Assembly (NCBI RefSeq): GCF_014905175.1
Contig: NC_057792.1
Span: 14,142,963 to 14,206,962 of the forward strand
Direction of reading: 5' to 3'
From: Aphidius gifuensis
Taxonomy: Eukaryota > Arthropoda > Insecta > Hymenoptera > Braconidae
Length of the DNA stretch: 64,000 bases
Part shown: positions 12,101 through 27,800 of the stretch, piece by piece
Layout: every line of letters begins with the position of its first letter
Numbering within the stretch: the first letter of the stretch is position 1
Program-made: the position numbers and the translations under genes
Notes under the pieces: model-generated
The model's input: only the letters and a program-made list of their open reading frames with translations
What the model was told of the DNA's origin: nothing
Database searches by the model: none

Positions 12101-15100
12101 GCTTTTATAAATCGATAAAATGGGGGTAATTTTAACCCTCTTTATCACCAAGACCACCCTATACATGTATACATCGACAACATATACCCAGGGGGCATAG
12201 ACGTCATCGAGAAAATTGATATGACCAACCACCACGATCCAATTATTTTCCTGTTGTGATTCCCCCCTGTTACTCAACTAAATAATAATAAATTAAATAA
12301 ATAAATAAATGTATTTTAAAATAATAATATTGATTATGCTTTTTTAATTTTAAATTATTACCTGAAAATTACGAACGTGACCAATTGGACAATCAGCACT
12401 ACAAGTACTACGTGGTATGTGAAATTCACCAGGACCATTTGCCCATCTTGTCATGTTCATATCAAAAGTAAGTCTGTTAAATTAAATATATAATTATTAA
12501 TTATTATTGAATTAGTATAGATGAATTTTTTTAATTTTTAATGAAAAAATTTACCTGTTTTCCCAGCTTCCAATGAGGGTGTAATCAAAACGACCCTCTT
12601 CACTTCTCTGATATTGATAAATGTTATAGTATCCGAAGGCGTCACCATCAGCATTGAATCTTATTTCCGTTCCTTGACGACCTACGGAAAGAAACCTCGT
12701 TATTTAATTCAACTACTAACGCTTGTTTTTTTTTCATTGGAAATTATTTAAGAATTTTGATTTCTTTCGTTTCTTATGTCGCATTTAGGAAATATTAAAT
12801 GTAAAATTGAGTCAAAGAATTTGTCATATTTTATTTTTAGATAAAGAGCAAATTTTTGTTTTTTTGTCTGTCTCGTTTTTCTTATTTTTATTCATCATTT
12901 CGAAATGCATTTTTGCTGATATTACCAACGAATAATTAATCAGCCAAGTTGGCTCTATATGCATTTGTGTTGGTAGATATTTTGAATAATTCTAGGTGAG
13001 ATTTTCATCCAGCGAGTTTGTGACATTCAGACGAAATTTAATAACGAAATTTTACGTGACAAATTATTCATGTTTTACTTTATTTTAAAGTGTTTTTTTT
13101 TAAAAAAAAGTATTTACTTTGCATTTGACTCACGTATGACAATTCTTTCGTGAAAATTTTTTGAATATTATCTTAAAATTTTGATGGAATTATATACATT
13201 TTACATAAAAACATGTTAAAAATTGTACATAAAATCACTGAAACAACTAAACTCACATTTATCACTTTTTTTCATGTTAAAAAAAATAAACTTTATTTTG
13301 ATTTAAATTTTAAATAATAATATGAAATATTGTTATTGTGTTTTATATTTTTTTTTCAACTTTGAAATAAAATATTAATCCAGATAAAATGTCATTTTAA
13401 ATGTCTATAAATAAATTTTTCAAGGCAACTTTTTAAATTAAAAAAAAAAAAAAATGATTACAAGCTGTTTCGAGTAAAATTTTCATTTACTTGTGATTAA
13501 GTAAGCACATAAATTAAAAGTTGACACCAGATGATTTAAAAGATTTTAATTTCAAGCTAAAAATACATAAATTTTTTGTAATTTAAAACTAATTAAGATA
13601 ATTTCAAAAAAACCTTTAAATATATTCATAAATATTTACAAAAAAATATGATTAAAAATTTGAAAAAAAAAAAATTATAATTCAAAAACATACCCTACAA
13701 ATAATCAAGTTAAAAATCTCATTTTCTTTTTACTTGCATATAGAAAACAACCCTCCTCCCTTTCACCCATATGACAACTTGAAAAACTATATAAAAAATT
13801 TCATCAAAAGGTCATCTAAATGTATTATTTTTCTACTTTACTATATACCTATCATTTTATAAAAATTGAAAATGTATTCAAAAAGAAAAAAAAAAAAAAT
13901 TAAAAACTACAAAATAAAAGAAAAAAAAAAAGCTGTTGTAATATTCAAGGAATTTTTTCATCACCCACACTCTGATCTAATAAAAGAAAGAAAAAAAGAA
14001 AAGAAAAAATAAAAAAAAAGCTGAAAAAAATTATCATATCATTCGAATTTTATTCCAGACATCACAAGTTCACGACATTCAAGCAATTTCATCCGTTGAA
14101 ATTGAACATGAATGAGATATTTGTTTACTACATTATTTTTTTCACAAGTTAAAACCACACCCAACATCGACAAACATGATTTTTTATTATTTTTTATTTC
14201 TTAAATAACTGAATAAATAAATTAAAAATAATGTTAAAAATAAAATATAAATTACAGCTGCATGTTTACATAACGAATTGAAAAAAACACAATGAAATTC
14301 ATACTGTAAATAATAAATAGTGTATAAAAAAAAAAAAATGAAAATAAATAGTGATTAATAATATGTGTACCAGTAAATGTGACATTTCGAATATACTGCA
14401 AGAGACGTTGACCTGGTGGTGCTGGTTTCAAAGTGTCACAGAGATAATGCATTGTACCAAGTTCACCAACACACTCATCATCAATAAAATTATGTACTGC
14501 ATGAGCCATTGCATAAACTGCATCAACTGTAAAAAAAAAAAATAATAATATAAATTAATAGAGAATCATCAACAAATAAATGTTTAAATTTTTTATATAT
14601 TCAATTTTTTCTCCACAAAGTTTTTAGAAATTTTATTTTGACATTTAATAATCTTCAGTTTTTGTTTTTTTATCTATCAAGTTATCCTCAAGTGTATTGA
14701 GTAATTTATAAAATTTAAAAACAAAAAATAATACAGAAGATATGAAAAAAACAAATAACATTTTCACCCAAGGGCAAAATTAAGCAAGTCAGATAGAATG
14801 ACTTGATTATTTGGCAAGGCTAAATCTAAATTTTTTTATTTTTTTATATCCTCGATCATCAACTAGCTCTATTTCACTTGCAGGCATAATAGAGAATAAA
14901 AAAAAAAAACTACTGATTGTAACATGCCTGAAAAAGAAAGAGTTAAATGAATAGAAAAATAAAAAATGAAAAAAAAATGAGAGTAAAAATGAATAGCGTG
15001 AGAAGCACAGTGGTGTATTTCGACAAAGAAATGAAAAATGATAAAAACCAAAAAAAGCTCTAGGCATGATCATTTGTTTCTCGCTTGGATACTGAAAGGT

Positions 15101-18100
15101 ATGTGTATTTTGTAAATAATGTATGTTCACTTTAGTTGAAAAAATCAATTTGTTATTTGTTCAAGTAAATAAATAACTAAAAAAAAAAATCAAATTGATA
15201 GATAATAAAAAAAAGGAAAAGAAAAGAAATAGATAAAAAAAAAAGCTAAATGAGAATAATATTTGTGAGTCTCTTGATAGCAATATTTACATGTAAAAAA
15301 TTTATGTTTATGTTGCTTTGTAAATGCATATAGTTTGTTGTGTTTTCTGTATTCCCAGACCTTGTGACCTGGGGCTATTTTACTTCCATCAGGTTGTATG
15401 TTGAAGTGGCCCCCATCCGAGATAGCCATAACAAAAACTAACCCGCTGAGAATTTCATAATCAAGTTAACGATACAAAAAAAATAAAAAAGCTTGATGAA
15501 ACAGATAAAACACTAAATAAAAAATAATAATAATGTTTCATAAATTAGAAAATTAATTTGTAAATATTTTTGTTTTTTGGTGTAATGTAATTACCAACGA
15601 AAGGAACAAGTCCTTCTTGATCATATTCAGTTAGCTCTTCATCACCAGTACATTGTCGTTCTCTAATTGTTGATGAGTTTAAATTTGCAAATGTACATTT
15701 ATGATATTGTGACCAAAATTCACGAAACCATACGTTACGACAATTAACCATTTTACCAATTTTTATTGGATGTGGTACATTTTTTTCACTCTGGCCGTTG
15801 CATTCATTGCCCATTCTTGGTCGTAAATTTCTTATGTAGTTGTCAAAATCTGTAAATTAAAAATGTGCAGGTATTTATTAAAGTCAATAAAATAATTAAT
15901 TTTTATAATTGAAAATGAGTAAATAATAAATTAGCTTTCTAGTAAAATAAATAGTGACAAGTTAAATTATAAACAATAAGATTTCGATTTCGCTTATTAT
16001 TTCTTTGCTATTTATTTTGTTGAATTTCCTTTGACAAATTTATTTTATATTATGTAATCCTTTTAAATAAATATACATTGTCTTTGTTTGATAATTAAAG
16101 CTTGCAACAAAATAGTTTTGTAATTAAAAATAATTAAACCATGTTAAAAATTCAATATCTTATAAAACCTTTCAAAAGATTTAACTAAAATTATTCTTCT
16201 TGTAAATGAATTTTAAATTGTATCTTACAATAAATTTATATATTTTTTTTTTTTATATTTTAGTTGAAAATCACTAACAGACTAATGAGATATTATATAT
16301 TAATTTTAATTTCATTATAATGTACATATTTTATGTATATTTAAATTTCACAAACATGCTTATTTAAATATAACATTTTCTGGAATTGTTGAATATTAAT
16401 TTTGTTGATTGTTTGAAAGTTGTTAGAAAGTCATTTAGCTTCATTTTACATAGCCATCTTACACAAGCAACCATGTACATAAGACTACATTTAAATTTCA
16501 TAAAACTAAAGAATATATGTTCTTAAAATCTCATCCCTTTTTATTATTCTCATTCCTTTTTTTTTTTTTCATTTACTTTTAGTGAAAAAAAAATAAAAAC
16601 CTTCCCAGTTAAATCTCTATGAAATATATATCATTTAAAATAAAAAAACAAATAAATATTAGAATAGTATTTTATTTGCACTACCAATAAAAAAATTATT
16701 TTAATTTTTTCCAATGATCCAAGATAGTCGGGTGTGCATCTTTGAGAATCCCATAAAAAAAAAAAAAAATACTAGCCAGCTTTGATGCCATTTTAGCGTA
16801 ACGGAAAGGTACTTGGGGCGTGAGTATCGTGAAAAAGAGAATAATTCAAAAGTGGAATGAAAGGATCCGCGAAATGAACAGAAATTCTTCTCTTTTTTTT
16901 TATTTCCCAAAAGTTTTTTTATTCTATTTTTAATTAATAAAAAAAAAAAATTAAAAAATTAAAAACTTTGATAAAGACTGAAATATAAATTAAGTAGTCA
17001 TGATCATTAGTATTTTCTTTGAGTATTATAAATAATATTTCAATAAAAAATTATAAAAGAAATTTGTTTATAAAAAAAAAAAATAAATACATTATTGGCT
17101 TGTATTATTATTTATTTATAAAAACAATATATACATACCCTCAAGAGAATTGCGAAATGGCAAAATAGTGATTGCACTTTCAGCAGCAAACTCTTGATCT
17201 CGAACGGGATGAACTTTGCCTCCCCAAGCGTCACTACCAACCCACATAAAATGGCCAGTACGATTTGCTCTGATTGTCGCTTGCAAGAGTTTTCTGAAAT
17301 AAAATAAATATAAATATATAAATAAAAAAATTAAATATTAAAAAATAACTACTTGGCTACGGTAAATTAAAAAAAAGAAATATCAAATTAAATTTAAAAA
17401 AGTTTTAATTTAAATTGACATTTATATTTGTCGTATTTGTTTAATAAATTAATTAATAGTTGAATATTATTAAGATTAATTTTTTTAAAGATAGTTCAGA
17501 GTTGTCTATGTGTCTGATCATAGAGAAATTTACTCATCTCATTTACTAATCGACGGTTTTTCACAGTCAATTTACTTAAATCTCATCCGGATCATTTGAG
17601 TTGTCTACAAATATAGAATATGTATATTAAATTTTGTAAATGAGATTGAATAAATCTTCAGGAAGTTCAAGAGAATGCCAACAGATCATATAACCATCAT
17701 TATGCTAATATTTTTTATATCAATGTTATTGTATAAAAATGATCAAAAAAAAAAAAGTAGTAGAGGTCAATGAATAGTCTGACTTGTAGTTTTTGGCTTA
17801 AAGTTTTGTCAAATATTTTTTGTAAACATATTTTATTGTTGTTTTTAAGTATATACAAAAATAATGGGCATGCTTTTATAGTTTCATATAAACTTTATGG
17901 TAAATACTTTGAAAATTCACAAATGTCCGAATGTAAATTGGCAGTTTTATTACTGAAAAATTCTGGGATTATGCTAAGAGCAGCACTCAAGACATTTACA
18001 CACAAAATAACAACTAAATAAATAATACAGCTTTGAAATAAAAAATTGTAATTATTGAAAAAAGATCAATTTGAAGATGACAAGTGAAAAATATAATTTT

Positions 18101-21100
18101 TTAAGACAAAAAGTTGCTTGTCATTATGCTCGTTTAAATTTAAAATAAAAATATATTTTTATATAAGCAAATTGTAGATGAAAAATTTAATAAACTATTA
18201 TTAAATTATTATAAAATTAAATAATTGTATATTTATAGTGTTTAATTTAAAATTTAATTTAACAATTTTCTTTGACTTTTTTTCAATTTAATATCAAATG
18301 AAAAAATAAATAAATAAATCAGCCAAGTTTTAACATCTATTACAGTTGTGCAACTTTTTTTTTTATTTGGTAAAAGTATTCTTTCGATTTCTTCAATGAC
18401 ATTTTTCTTTTTATCGAAGCGCACAAATACAAATGTACATATAAATTGAATACATCTATACGAAGGTATAATATCCTCCAAGGAGACAAGTGCAATAGAA
18501 ATTGATCGACAATTTTAAAAATGTGTGTCATAAAATCAGTAAAAAAAAATATATAATCTTCCAGCATAATATCAAAAAGTAAACAAGAAACATAAAACTA
18601 ATTTACCCATTTATTTATTTATTTAGTTTTTCAATTTCATCAATGATTTTTAAACAAAAAAAAATATAATGCTTTATTTCTTTAGCATTGTTTGTTTGCA
18701 ACAAGAGACATTGAAGATTAAATGTTGAAAAAAACGTGGTATTTACACGGCCAATTCGCACAATAAAATCAATCGTTAACGATTCAATTGAAATGACTGA
18801 ATTGTCGGAAGCTCGATTTACAAAAAAAAAAGTAATAATAATAGCTGAAAAATAAACAAATAACATGGATACAGATCAGGTTGCTACGCATTTTTATTGA
18901 CAGAATTTTTTATTTTATTTTATTACAAATATACACACAAGCACACACAAAAATACAACACATGAATTCAAACAAATTAAACACAGCTGAATGATATCCG
19001 TTATGCCAATCGTCAATCAATTTTTTATTTCCATTTTTTTTTAAATTTTAACTGTCGATTAGTAATTTTTTTTTTAATAAAAAAAAAATCAAAGTACCCT
19101 CGGGTAAATAAATAAACAAAAAAAAAAAAAAAAATTAATGATAGATCAAAATTTTTTAAGGCGCGTTGATTTGAGGATGAAAAATATATGGGAAAAAAAT
19201 TGTGTACATGTGTTGATGTGTAATTTTCAAGACCGGATGAAGAAAGAAATATTTTACTTAAAAATTTTTTTTTCGTTGACTTATTTTTATTTATGAACTG
19301 TTTCTTTGGCGATAAATATAATGTTAGTTGGAAAAAAACCGTCATGTGCAGCGATGCTTGAAAACACCCATGAGACTCAGACCAGAAATGATGGAAATTG
19401 TACTGGTGAAAATATACAGTGAAACTTGCCCGTAAGCCAAAAGTAAAATACACACAAAAAAAAGAAAAACAATACAGTCTTTTCTAAAGAAAAAAAAGGA
19501 TGATAACAATAACAAATGATAAGGAAGGATATTTAAAAATTAAAAAAAATGTTTTTCCTTTTTTTTTTTCGTTGTGTGCTTTAATTTTTTATAATTAAAA
19601 TATTTGTACGGAAAAAAAAATCCATCTACTCATGCAAATAAATGAAAAACATAATAATAAATATTTAAAATTCACAGTGTATAAAAAAATAGATTTTTTA
19701 AAAAATAAACTTTGAATATATATTTTCATTTTTATCCATTTTTAAAAAATAATTTTATTGTTGTCATAACCACAACGGTATCACAATAGCTTTTCACAAA
19801 AACCATTGATAAATACTCAACAAAAACTTGTCGACAATAAAAAAAAAAAAAAAAGTTTAAAAATAATAAAATTACATTGAAAAAAAAAATCTACACTTCA
19901 GTGCTCAAATCCTGAGCAAGTTGACCGAAAAAGAACTATAAAAAACTAAGGAAATTCAGTAAGGTGATGAAGATGTTTCAGAAAAAAAACAAACAAAAAA
20001 AAAAAGTTTTAAAAATAAATTATTAAAGTTTAAATCCAAGACAGTATTTATATATTTTTTTATTTTATTTTTTCATCATGTACCAAAAGTAAATAGAGAG
20101 TGAAAAAAGAAAAAGAATTAAAAAAGCTTGATAGAAGCAAAGCTCGTTACCACTTTAAAAAAGAGTGTTGTAAAAGAAAAGCGAACATGTTTTTTTTTTT
20201 TTTTTTACTCACACATATTTACTGATAAAAAAAAAACTTGAAATGATAACAAACGCACGTACACCATTTATCATAGCTTATATAACATCATAAAATATAA
20301 TGTACAACAATATAGTTGTATGTTAAAGTTTAAATATGAAAAATATATTACAAAATGAATGTCATTTATTTTACCTTACATTATCTTCATCAACAAACAG
20401 AATGACACCACGTGCATTATGTTTTGAATTGAGTCTTTCTATGATACGATCGAAATCTTCTGGTCGAGAATTTCGTAATATTTTTTCACTCACTGCAACA
20501 CAAATATTGTAGTCTGCTGCAAGTCCAATAAAGCTTGCTATTCCCTGTAAAAAAAAAAAAACAATTTATTATTTAAATATTCAACTATTGTTAATTGTTT
20601 TTAAATTATTTAAAAGCTTTTTTTCATAAAAATAAAGCTAGACAATTTTTTACAACAATTGAAAACATTTTATTATATTAGTAAAATGGTTGACATTATT
20701 TTTTTAAAGCTCAGGATTATATAATAATCCTGTCGGAATATTAAACGATAAATTAGAAAATTACCTATTCATAAATTCAAGAAAATCAACCAAAGAAGCT
20801 CAACTTTAATACTGATGGAAAAAAAAAAAAGATCTTCATGTGGTTTTTACTTTTTAGTTACTGAAAGATGAAAATAAATAAAAGTTTATGACAGTGATAT
20901 CGTATAATTTTATTATCTTGACTATTAACTTTTTTAATTTAACAAATTTAAAAAATTATTTTACAAGGAATTCTGAGTAATTTGTAGTATGCAGCTTTAA
21001 TATTGTTGTGGAAAAATTAAAAATTGAATTTATGATTACATTGGGTTCTAGGTAAATCTAATATTTTCATTGATCATATTTCAAACAAAGTACATTATTA

Positions 21101-21860
21101 TTAACTTTTGTTTGAACGCATAATAATTTTAAAAGTTTTTAAATAAACTTTATTTATTTTTTTTCTAAGGATTCATAATATTTTCATCAGCTTATAATAA
21201 TACCGAAATATTGACTGAAATATTTTATTAAAAAATATAATAATAATACCAAACAGTTTGATCAAATATCCTTTTAAAAAAATATATATAAAAAAATTTA
21301 ATATATTCAGAATATCAAGTGGTGCGAGTCAATGAATAACCCTCCGAAAAAAACAATATATTTTTTTTTTTTTCTATACTGAAGATAATTATCAAGGTCT
21401 TAGATAAACATTACCACTTTAATAAAAATTTATCAAAAAACAAAAAAAACAATACGTGCGATAAATACCCAAGCTTAAAAACTTAATTAAAAAAAAAAAA
21501 ATAAAAAACAAAATTAAACTAAGAGATGATCATAAATATTTTTCTTATCTTTTTTATTAGCACGTGAAAATGTACTTATATTTAACACAAATATAAATGT
21601 AAATATAAAAAAAAATTAATTATAATAATTAGAAAATTATTATTGTTATTATTTAACGTACTTTTTCACCATAATCTCCTTCAACGGCAACTGTTGAAAC
21701 ATATTTCCAGCCAAGTTTATGAACAACTTCAACCATAGCTTGTGCTTGAAAATTATCTGGTGGTACAACACGACTGAAATATTCAAATCTACTTTTCTCT
21801 GATAATTCTGTACTTGTTGATGCGTAACTCAGCTGTGGTATCTATAAATAAATAAATGAA

Positions 21861-21892
<32 letters not shown>

Positions 21893-24800
21893 CAAAAGCC
21901 AATAATTAACAATACATAATTTAATAATTTATACAAGTGTTTTTCTTATTTTTTTTCTTTTAAAACAACTGCGTATATTTTTTTAATTAATTAATAACAA
22001 TTAACAAAAACAATTGTTAATTTAAAAACAAAATAATATTAAAAACAATTGTTTATAAATTTTGAAAATTAAAAAAGAAAATATAATTTAAACTTGAGTT
22101 AAATGTATTTATATTTATTTCGTGTTTTTGATGGATTGAGCCAATTGCGTAATAAATTTTCATGTAAAATATATATTATATTATACCCAAAGGGATTATT
22201 ATCAAGTAAAAGACAATGATGATAATAGAGACCAAGAGAATTGCGAGACTATGCTTCTATTGTTCTAGTGTGTTTCGTGTATTTTCCATGTATATATCAA
22301 ATGAAGATTATTATATACAGTTTGTTTGTGAAATATATCACAAACACAGTATTAATATGCACATTACTCAGCTAGTAATAAATGAGACACTAAAATTTTT
22401 ATATAGAACATTACTTTAAGAGTTTATTGATTTACAAATAAAAAATGTTATAAAATAACAAAGATAAACACTAAATGGATTGTATAATGTGATTTTATAT
22501 TTTGCAGAAAAAATCTTACATAAAATTTGTATACACATTCTTGACATAACATTTTTTACATGTCGATTTTTAAATAATATATTTATGTATTGCTCTTTGA
22601 GATTTTTTGTGTAAAGCAGACTGTCTCTCTATCATCATCACTGTATACTAAAAGATGTTGAAGACATTTTTAAAGAAGAATCATTTTTTTTTTTACATGT
22701 TTTTTTTTTACTTTCATCGTTTTTCACTTGATAGCTTTTTATCTTGACGAGACGATACGTGTGTAAAATATATCTTAACTACTGCAAACATGTCAGTGGA
22801 ATATAAAATAGTATATTTTAACTTTATTTACTTGTATGCTACTGTTTAAATTGAATTTTCATTTTTTATTTTTCATTCAATATTGTTGTAATAATTATTA
22901 TTTTTTTATAGAATTGTAGGTTGTTTGATTAGCTGAATATTAAGTATAGTATTCAAAGGTAGTGCAATTAGAATGGATGATTGTAGTTCTTACTATACCA
23001 GCATAAAATTTAATATAAATTTATGTAAAAATTAATCAAGTTAATTAAAAAAATAATACTCAAAGACCTGTCAATGTTTTGACTTTGGATTAATTAGCTT
23101 TTAGTTTGAAAAAGTTATTGATTTTAATATTTCTTTGCAAGTTATTTTCAACTAATTTTGTATTGACGTTTGAGATAAAATAATCGTCAATCAAAATGCA
23201 AAAATAAAATGAAAAAACGACTACTAAACTCCCCAGATTTTAATGAGCCAAACTTTTTTCTATTGTGGTTTATTTTTTTTTTTTTAAACAACAACAAAGT
23301 CAAGATTGTTATTTAATAATTAGCACTTATGATAGACTGCAGTGTCAGGGATTTTTTATTTTTTTTCTGTTGCTACAAGAATATCGATCTATTTATTTAT
23401 TTATCTATTTTTTTTATCAATTAATTAGCTTTGTATTTTTATTTTTAGTTTGTAATTTACTATACATTATTTAATTTCATATATTTTTTTTTTTTATAAA
23501 AAGAATATTAACTATATAATTAAATGACAAATGGCTATTGTACTTGAATTCCCAGGTTATTTATTGAAATCGATAAACGGATTTTCAAGTAAAACCACAA
23601 ACAACTTACACCAGCTGTGTAAATATACAATTAAATACCATAAAAAACACAAGTATTTGTATTGAAATTTTAATGAAATATATATCCATAAAATTTTAAG
23701 TAGATAAATAAATAAATCTTATCTTATATAAAAAGATATAATAGTATATATTTATCATCAATTGAAAATATATATTTTATTTACCAATCAACATGTTTAT
23801 TCAATGCAAAAAATAAATTGAATAAAAAAATAAAATATAATTTAAAATATGATAAAAATAGATAACTTTATAAATTGAATAAAAAATAATGATATAAAAA
23901 AAAGTATCTAGTATTTTATTCATTCGTATTTTATTCAATCTTTTCAATGACATGATGAATATAACTATTTCAATTCATTATTATTTTAATAAATTTAAAA
24001 TAAATTTTAAAAATATTGAAAAAAATATTTTTATTATTTTGATTGACACATAAAAGAGACAGCAAATTTTTTGCTGTTTCAGAAATTGCCATGGATCAAA
24101 ATTTGTCACGTAGTTTATACAAAGTTATAGGATCATGTTTTTGGTTTATTAATGTGTGTATTAAATATAAATGTGAGTGTGTGTGTATACAAAATATACG
24201 AGGGATAAGTTTAACAAAAGATAAATGACACATGACTTGAACTTTATTCTCACACGAAAAACTTGTTCGAAATCTCTTCTCTCATACATGTATACATGTA
24301 TATATTGATATGACATAACTTATTTACTAAAAAAAAAAAGTTAAAAAAATAAAATTGTATAGTATTCCACTCGATGCAATTTTTTCAAAAATGGAAAAAA
24401 TAAAAAAATATGTATATATTCTTTTTATACATTTTATATTTTTTTTTATTTGAAATATATTTTTTTTTTGAGCTTAAATTTTGGAAAAGGACACGTATTA
24501 TATGTACATATATATTGAATTTAAAATCGATTGAAATTGAAAGGTCGGTGTGCATGAGCTGAGATTAAGCACGTAGTTATTCAGTAACCGATTGACAACG
24601 AAAAAAAAAAAAATACATGGAAAGAAGGTTTCTATAAATATGATTGAAAAAATAAATAATAAATAAAGTATAAAATGTATAAGAAGAATAAAGATACGTG
24701 TCACTAAATTTGAGTATATATAAAATAAGCTTGATTTACCTTAAATAGACGTAAAATATTAGCAACCATTATGGAAACGACACTGAAAGATGCGCCAATA

Positions 24801-27800
24801 ACACCAGTAACTGATTTGTGAGGCACGTAAAGTGGTGGTTTTCCATTTTCACATCTGTACTCTGTCATATCCTGTAAAACATAAAAATAATAATTTATTA
24901 TATCATTCAAATGATATAATTTATATTCTACAAATATTTTTTATTTTTTGTACAAAAAAAAATAAATTAATTGCTTTTTTTAAATTGCCAATTAAAAATT
25001 ATTAATTATAAAAAAAAAATATAAAAATTATTTTAGTTATTTTATTTAAATTATTAAATAAACAATAAATAAATTTTTTTTTTCATCAAAAGTTTATTTC
25101 ATGCTATGAAAAAAATCGAAAAAATCGAAAAAAAAAAAAAAATTTCGATCAATGGAAAATCGTTACTGTGCTAGAAACGACAATTAGCCAGTTTAATCGC
25201 TAATCGACACTTTCATTCTTCTGCGGGTTGTCACAAGTAGATTGGCTAAAATAGAAGGTGGACCAATAATAGGCGGGGGGAGGGACAAGGGGGTGTTCAT
25301 CATTGGGGGGATTTTATGAGGGTAAAATAGAAGGTGAATATAGCCCGAGAGAAGGGTGTTTGATAGATAGTGATAGTGTCTCCACAACGAAAGGACATTA
25401 TCGATCCTCGTTGAATTTAATGTGAGATTTTCAACAGACGAAAAGCAAATAGCGTCGTTCATCCATGGAATATTCGTAATCTCAGAATAGCATTGGTTCA
25501 ACTCACAAATTCCATCTGAATTATTTTTATTTTTTTTATTTTACCCCTATTGACATTTTATTATTATTGCATCTTAAAGGCTTTTTTTTTTTTACTTTAC
25601 TTTACTTTACTTTTTGATTTATTTTATTCGCATCGTTCAGGTATATATGTATATGAAAAAAAAATTAAAAGAGATGAAAGAAAATATAAATTATAATTTG
25701 ACTTGTTGCGAAATGATGGATTGAGATTTTTCATATGAAAATTATATATATAAGCCTAGAAAACTTTTATTAAAATATTTTCGTTATTATTGTTATGTTG
25801 AGGGTCTATTCGAGAATAAATTTACATATATAGATATTGTGTTGGTGATGGTGTTGGTATTTTGGAGTGACATGACTAATCGATCATTTAACTGACAGCA
25901 GTTTACTCACCCAAGACCTACATCTAACCCAAATTATACACTTAACTGAAGTATCGTTAATTATCTTCATTATTATATTTTGAAATGATCAATGTATTAA
26001 TTTTTTTTTTTTTTTAAATAAATTTAATAATAATATATAATTTAATATTATTAATTTAATTAATTAAATTGTTCAAATAATATAATGAAATTTTCTGTGT
26101 GAAAAAAAAAAAAATGTATAGGTGTTTTTTCTAATTACATTAAATTTTTTTTCATAAATATTTTTGTTTTTTTTTGAATAATTAATTAAAAATGTATCAA
26201 ATAATTGATAAAAAATGTTTTCTTTTATTCTTGGAAATTGTATTATAATTTTAATTGCAATATTTTAATTGAAAAAAAATATTTTTTCATTTATTTTGTA
26301 TATTGATGGTTAATTTGAATTTTTAATATTGACAATTTTATAATTCATATGTCAATTATTGGTGTTTTTATTAGCGAATATAATGAATGTATAGAATCAA
26401 ATTTATTTCACTATCAGGTCGATGATTTGTGAAGTGTAGAATCAAGTGTACTTGGAAAAACGAGACCAGCATTATTGATCCGATTTGCCATTAATTTACA
26501 GTTTTCTATTTTCTTTTTTTTTTTTTTTTTTTGGTTTGCAGTATCTCTGGGGAATTTATACGTATATAAAGATGATAATCAATAATACCAAATAAATGAA
26601 GATAATAATTGAATGTAATGAAAATAATAATAACAAGCAGATTTTATATATCGAATTTAATCGAAATACAAACATTTTGTTGAAAAAAATAATAAAGAAA
26701 CCAAGCAAAGAAATAAAGTTATTCAAGATACACACACTTGTCACAAAAAATAAAAAAATAAAACTGTCAACTTCTTTGCTTTACTATTATCTAAGAAAAA
26801 AATAAAAAAAATAAAAAAAAGTACACTAGGAAAAAAAATAAAAAATAAAATAAATAAATATAAAAAAATAAAATAAAAATATATGTAAGACTAATGCCTC
26901 GACAATGGTCGAATAAAAGTTTTTCATTTTTCAAATTACAAGTACATTTATCCAAGCATACAACAACGACAAACGATCCAACTAAATTTATAAATATCTA
27001 TATATTTTATATTTCTATCTTAAAAAAAAAACGATAATTAAATTAGATAAATAAAAAATATTAAAAATCAAAATAAAAAAAAGCTGATAATAAATAAAAT
27101 GAATGAAATAATAATAAAATTTAAGTTTAGAAAATTTTTTTAAATAAAAATAATGTACATGTACATTATTTAAATAAACTATTTACTTTTTTTAATTTTT
27201 TTTTTTTTGAGTAATACTTGGTAATTGAGCTGGAATTATTATTTGTAAAAATATAAATTATTGTTAAATTAAATATAAAAATTCAAATGAAGAAAGATGT
27301 AGATATATAAAATTTGAGTGTATTAGATAAAAAAGCTTGTTGGTTGCTTGATAGGTATAGATATAGTCAATGAAAGAATTGAAAAACGGTTCGTATGCTC
27401 AGCGAAACGTGCAAGTCTCGTCAAGCTTGCATCTTGCTTGCAAGCTTTGCCACTATATCATGCTCTAATAATATCGCAGACTCTACATCAGATAATTTTT
27501 TTTTTTTTCCTTATCTTTCATTTCATTTCTATACATATATTTTATATTTTTTATATACTTTCTATTTGGTTTTACACATCCATACAATACCTCTGAACAA
27601 TCATAAAATAAAAAAAAAATTTCAATTTTATTTTTGTCATATAAAAGAGAAACATTAAAAAATCCAATTCAAAAAATTAAAAATAACATTAGTATAATTG
27701 AATTTATAAATATTTAATATTCTTTATTATTTTTTTTATTTTTTTTTTTTAATAAATGTAATAAAAGTGACATGAAATAATGCAGACTGCAGAGCTTTTT

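Noticed and set aside
19025..19453. 142-codon minus-strand ORF in a receptor intron
   Set aside because: Lies between receptor exons at 17293 and 20375 that already join in frame; composition dominated by Phe/Ser/Lys from A/T runs.
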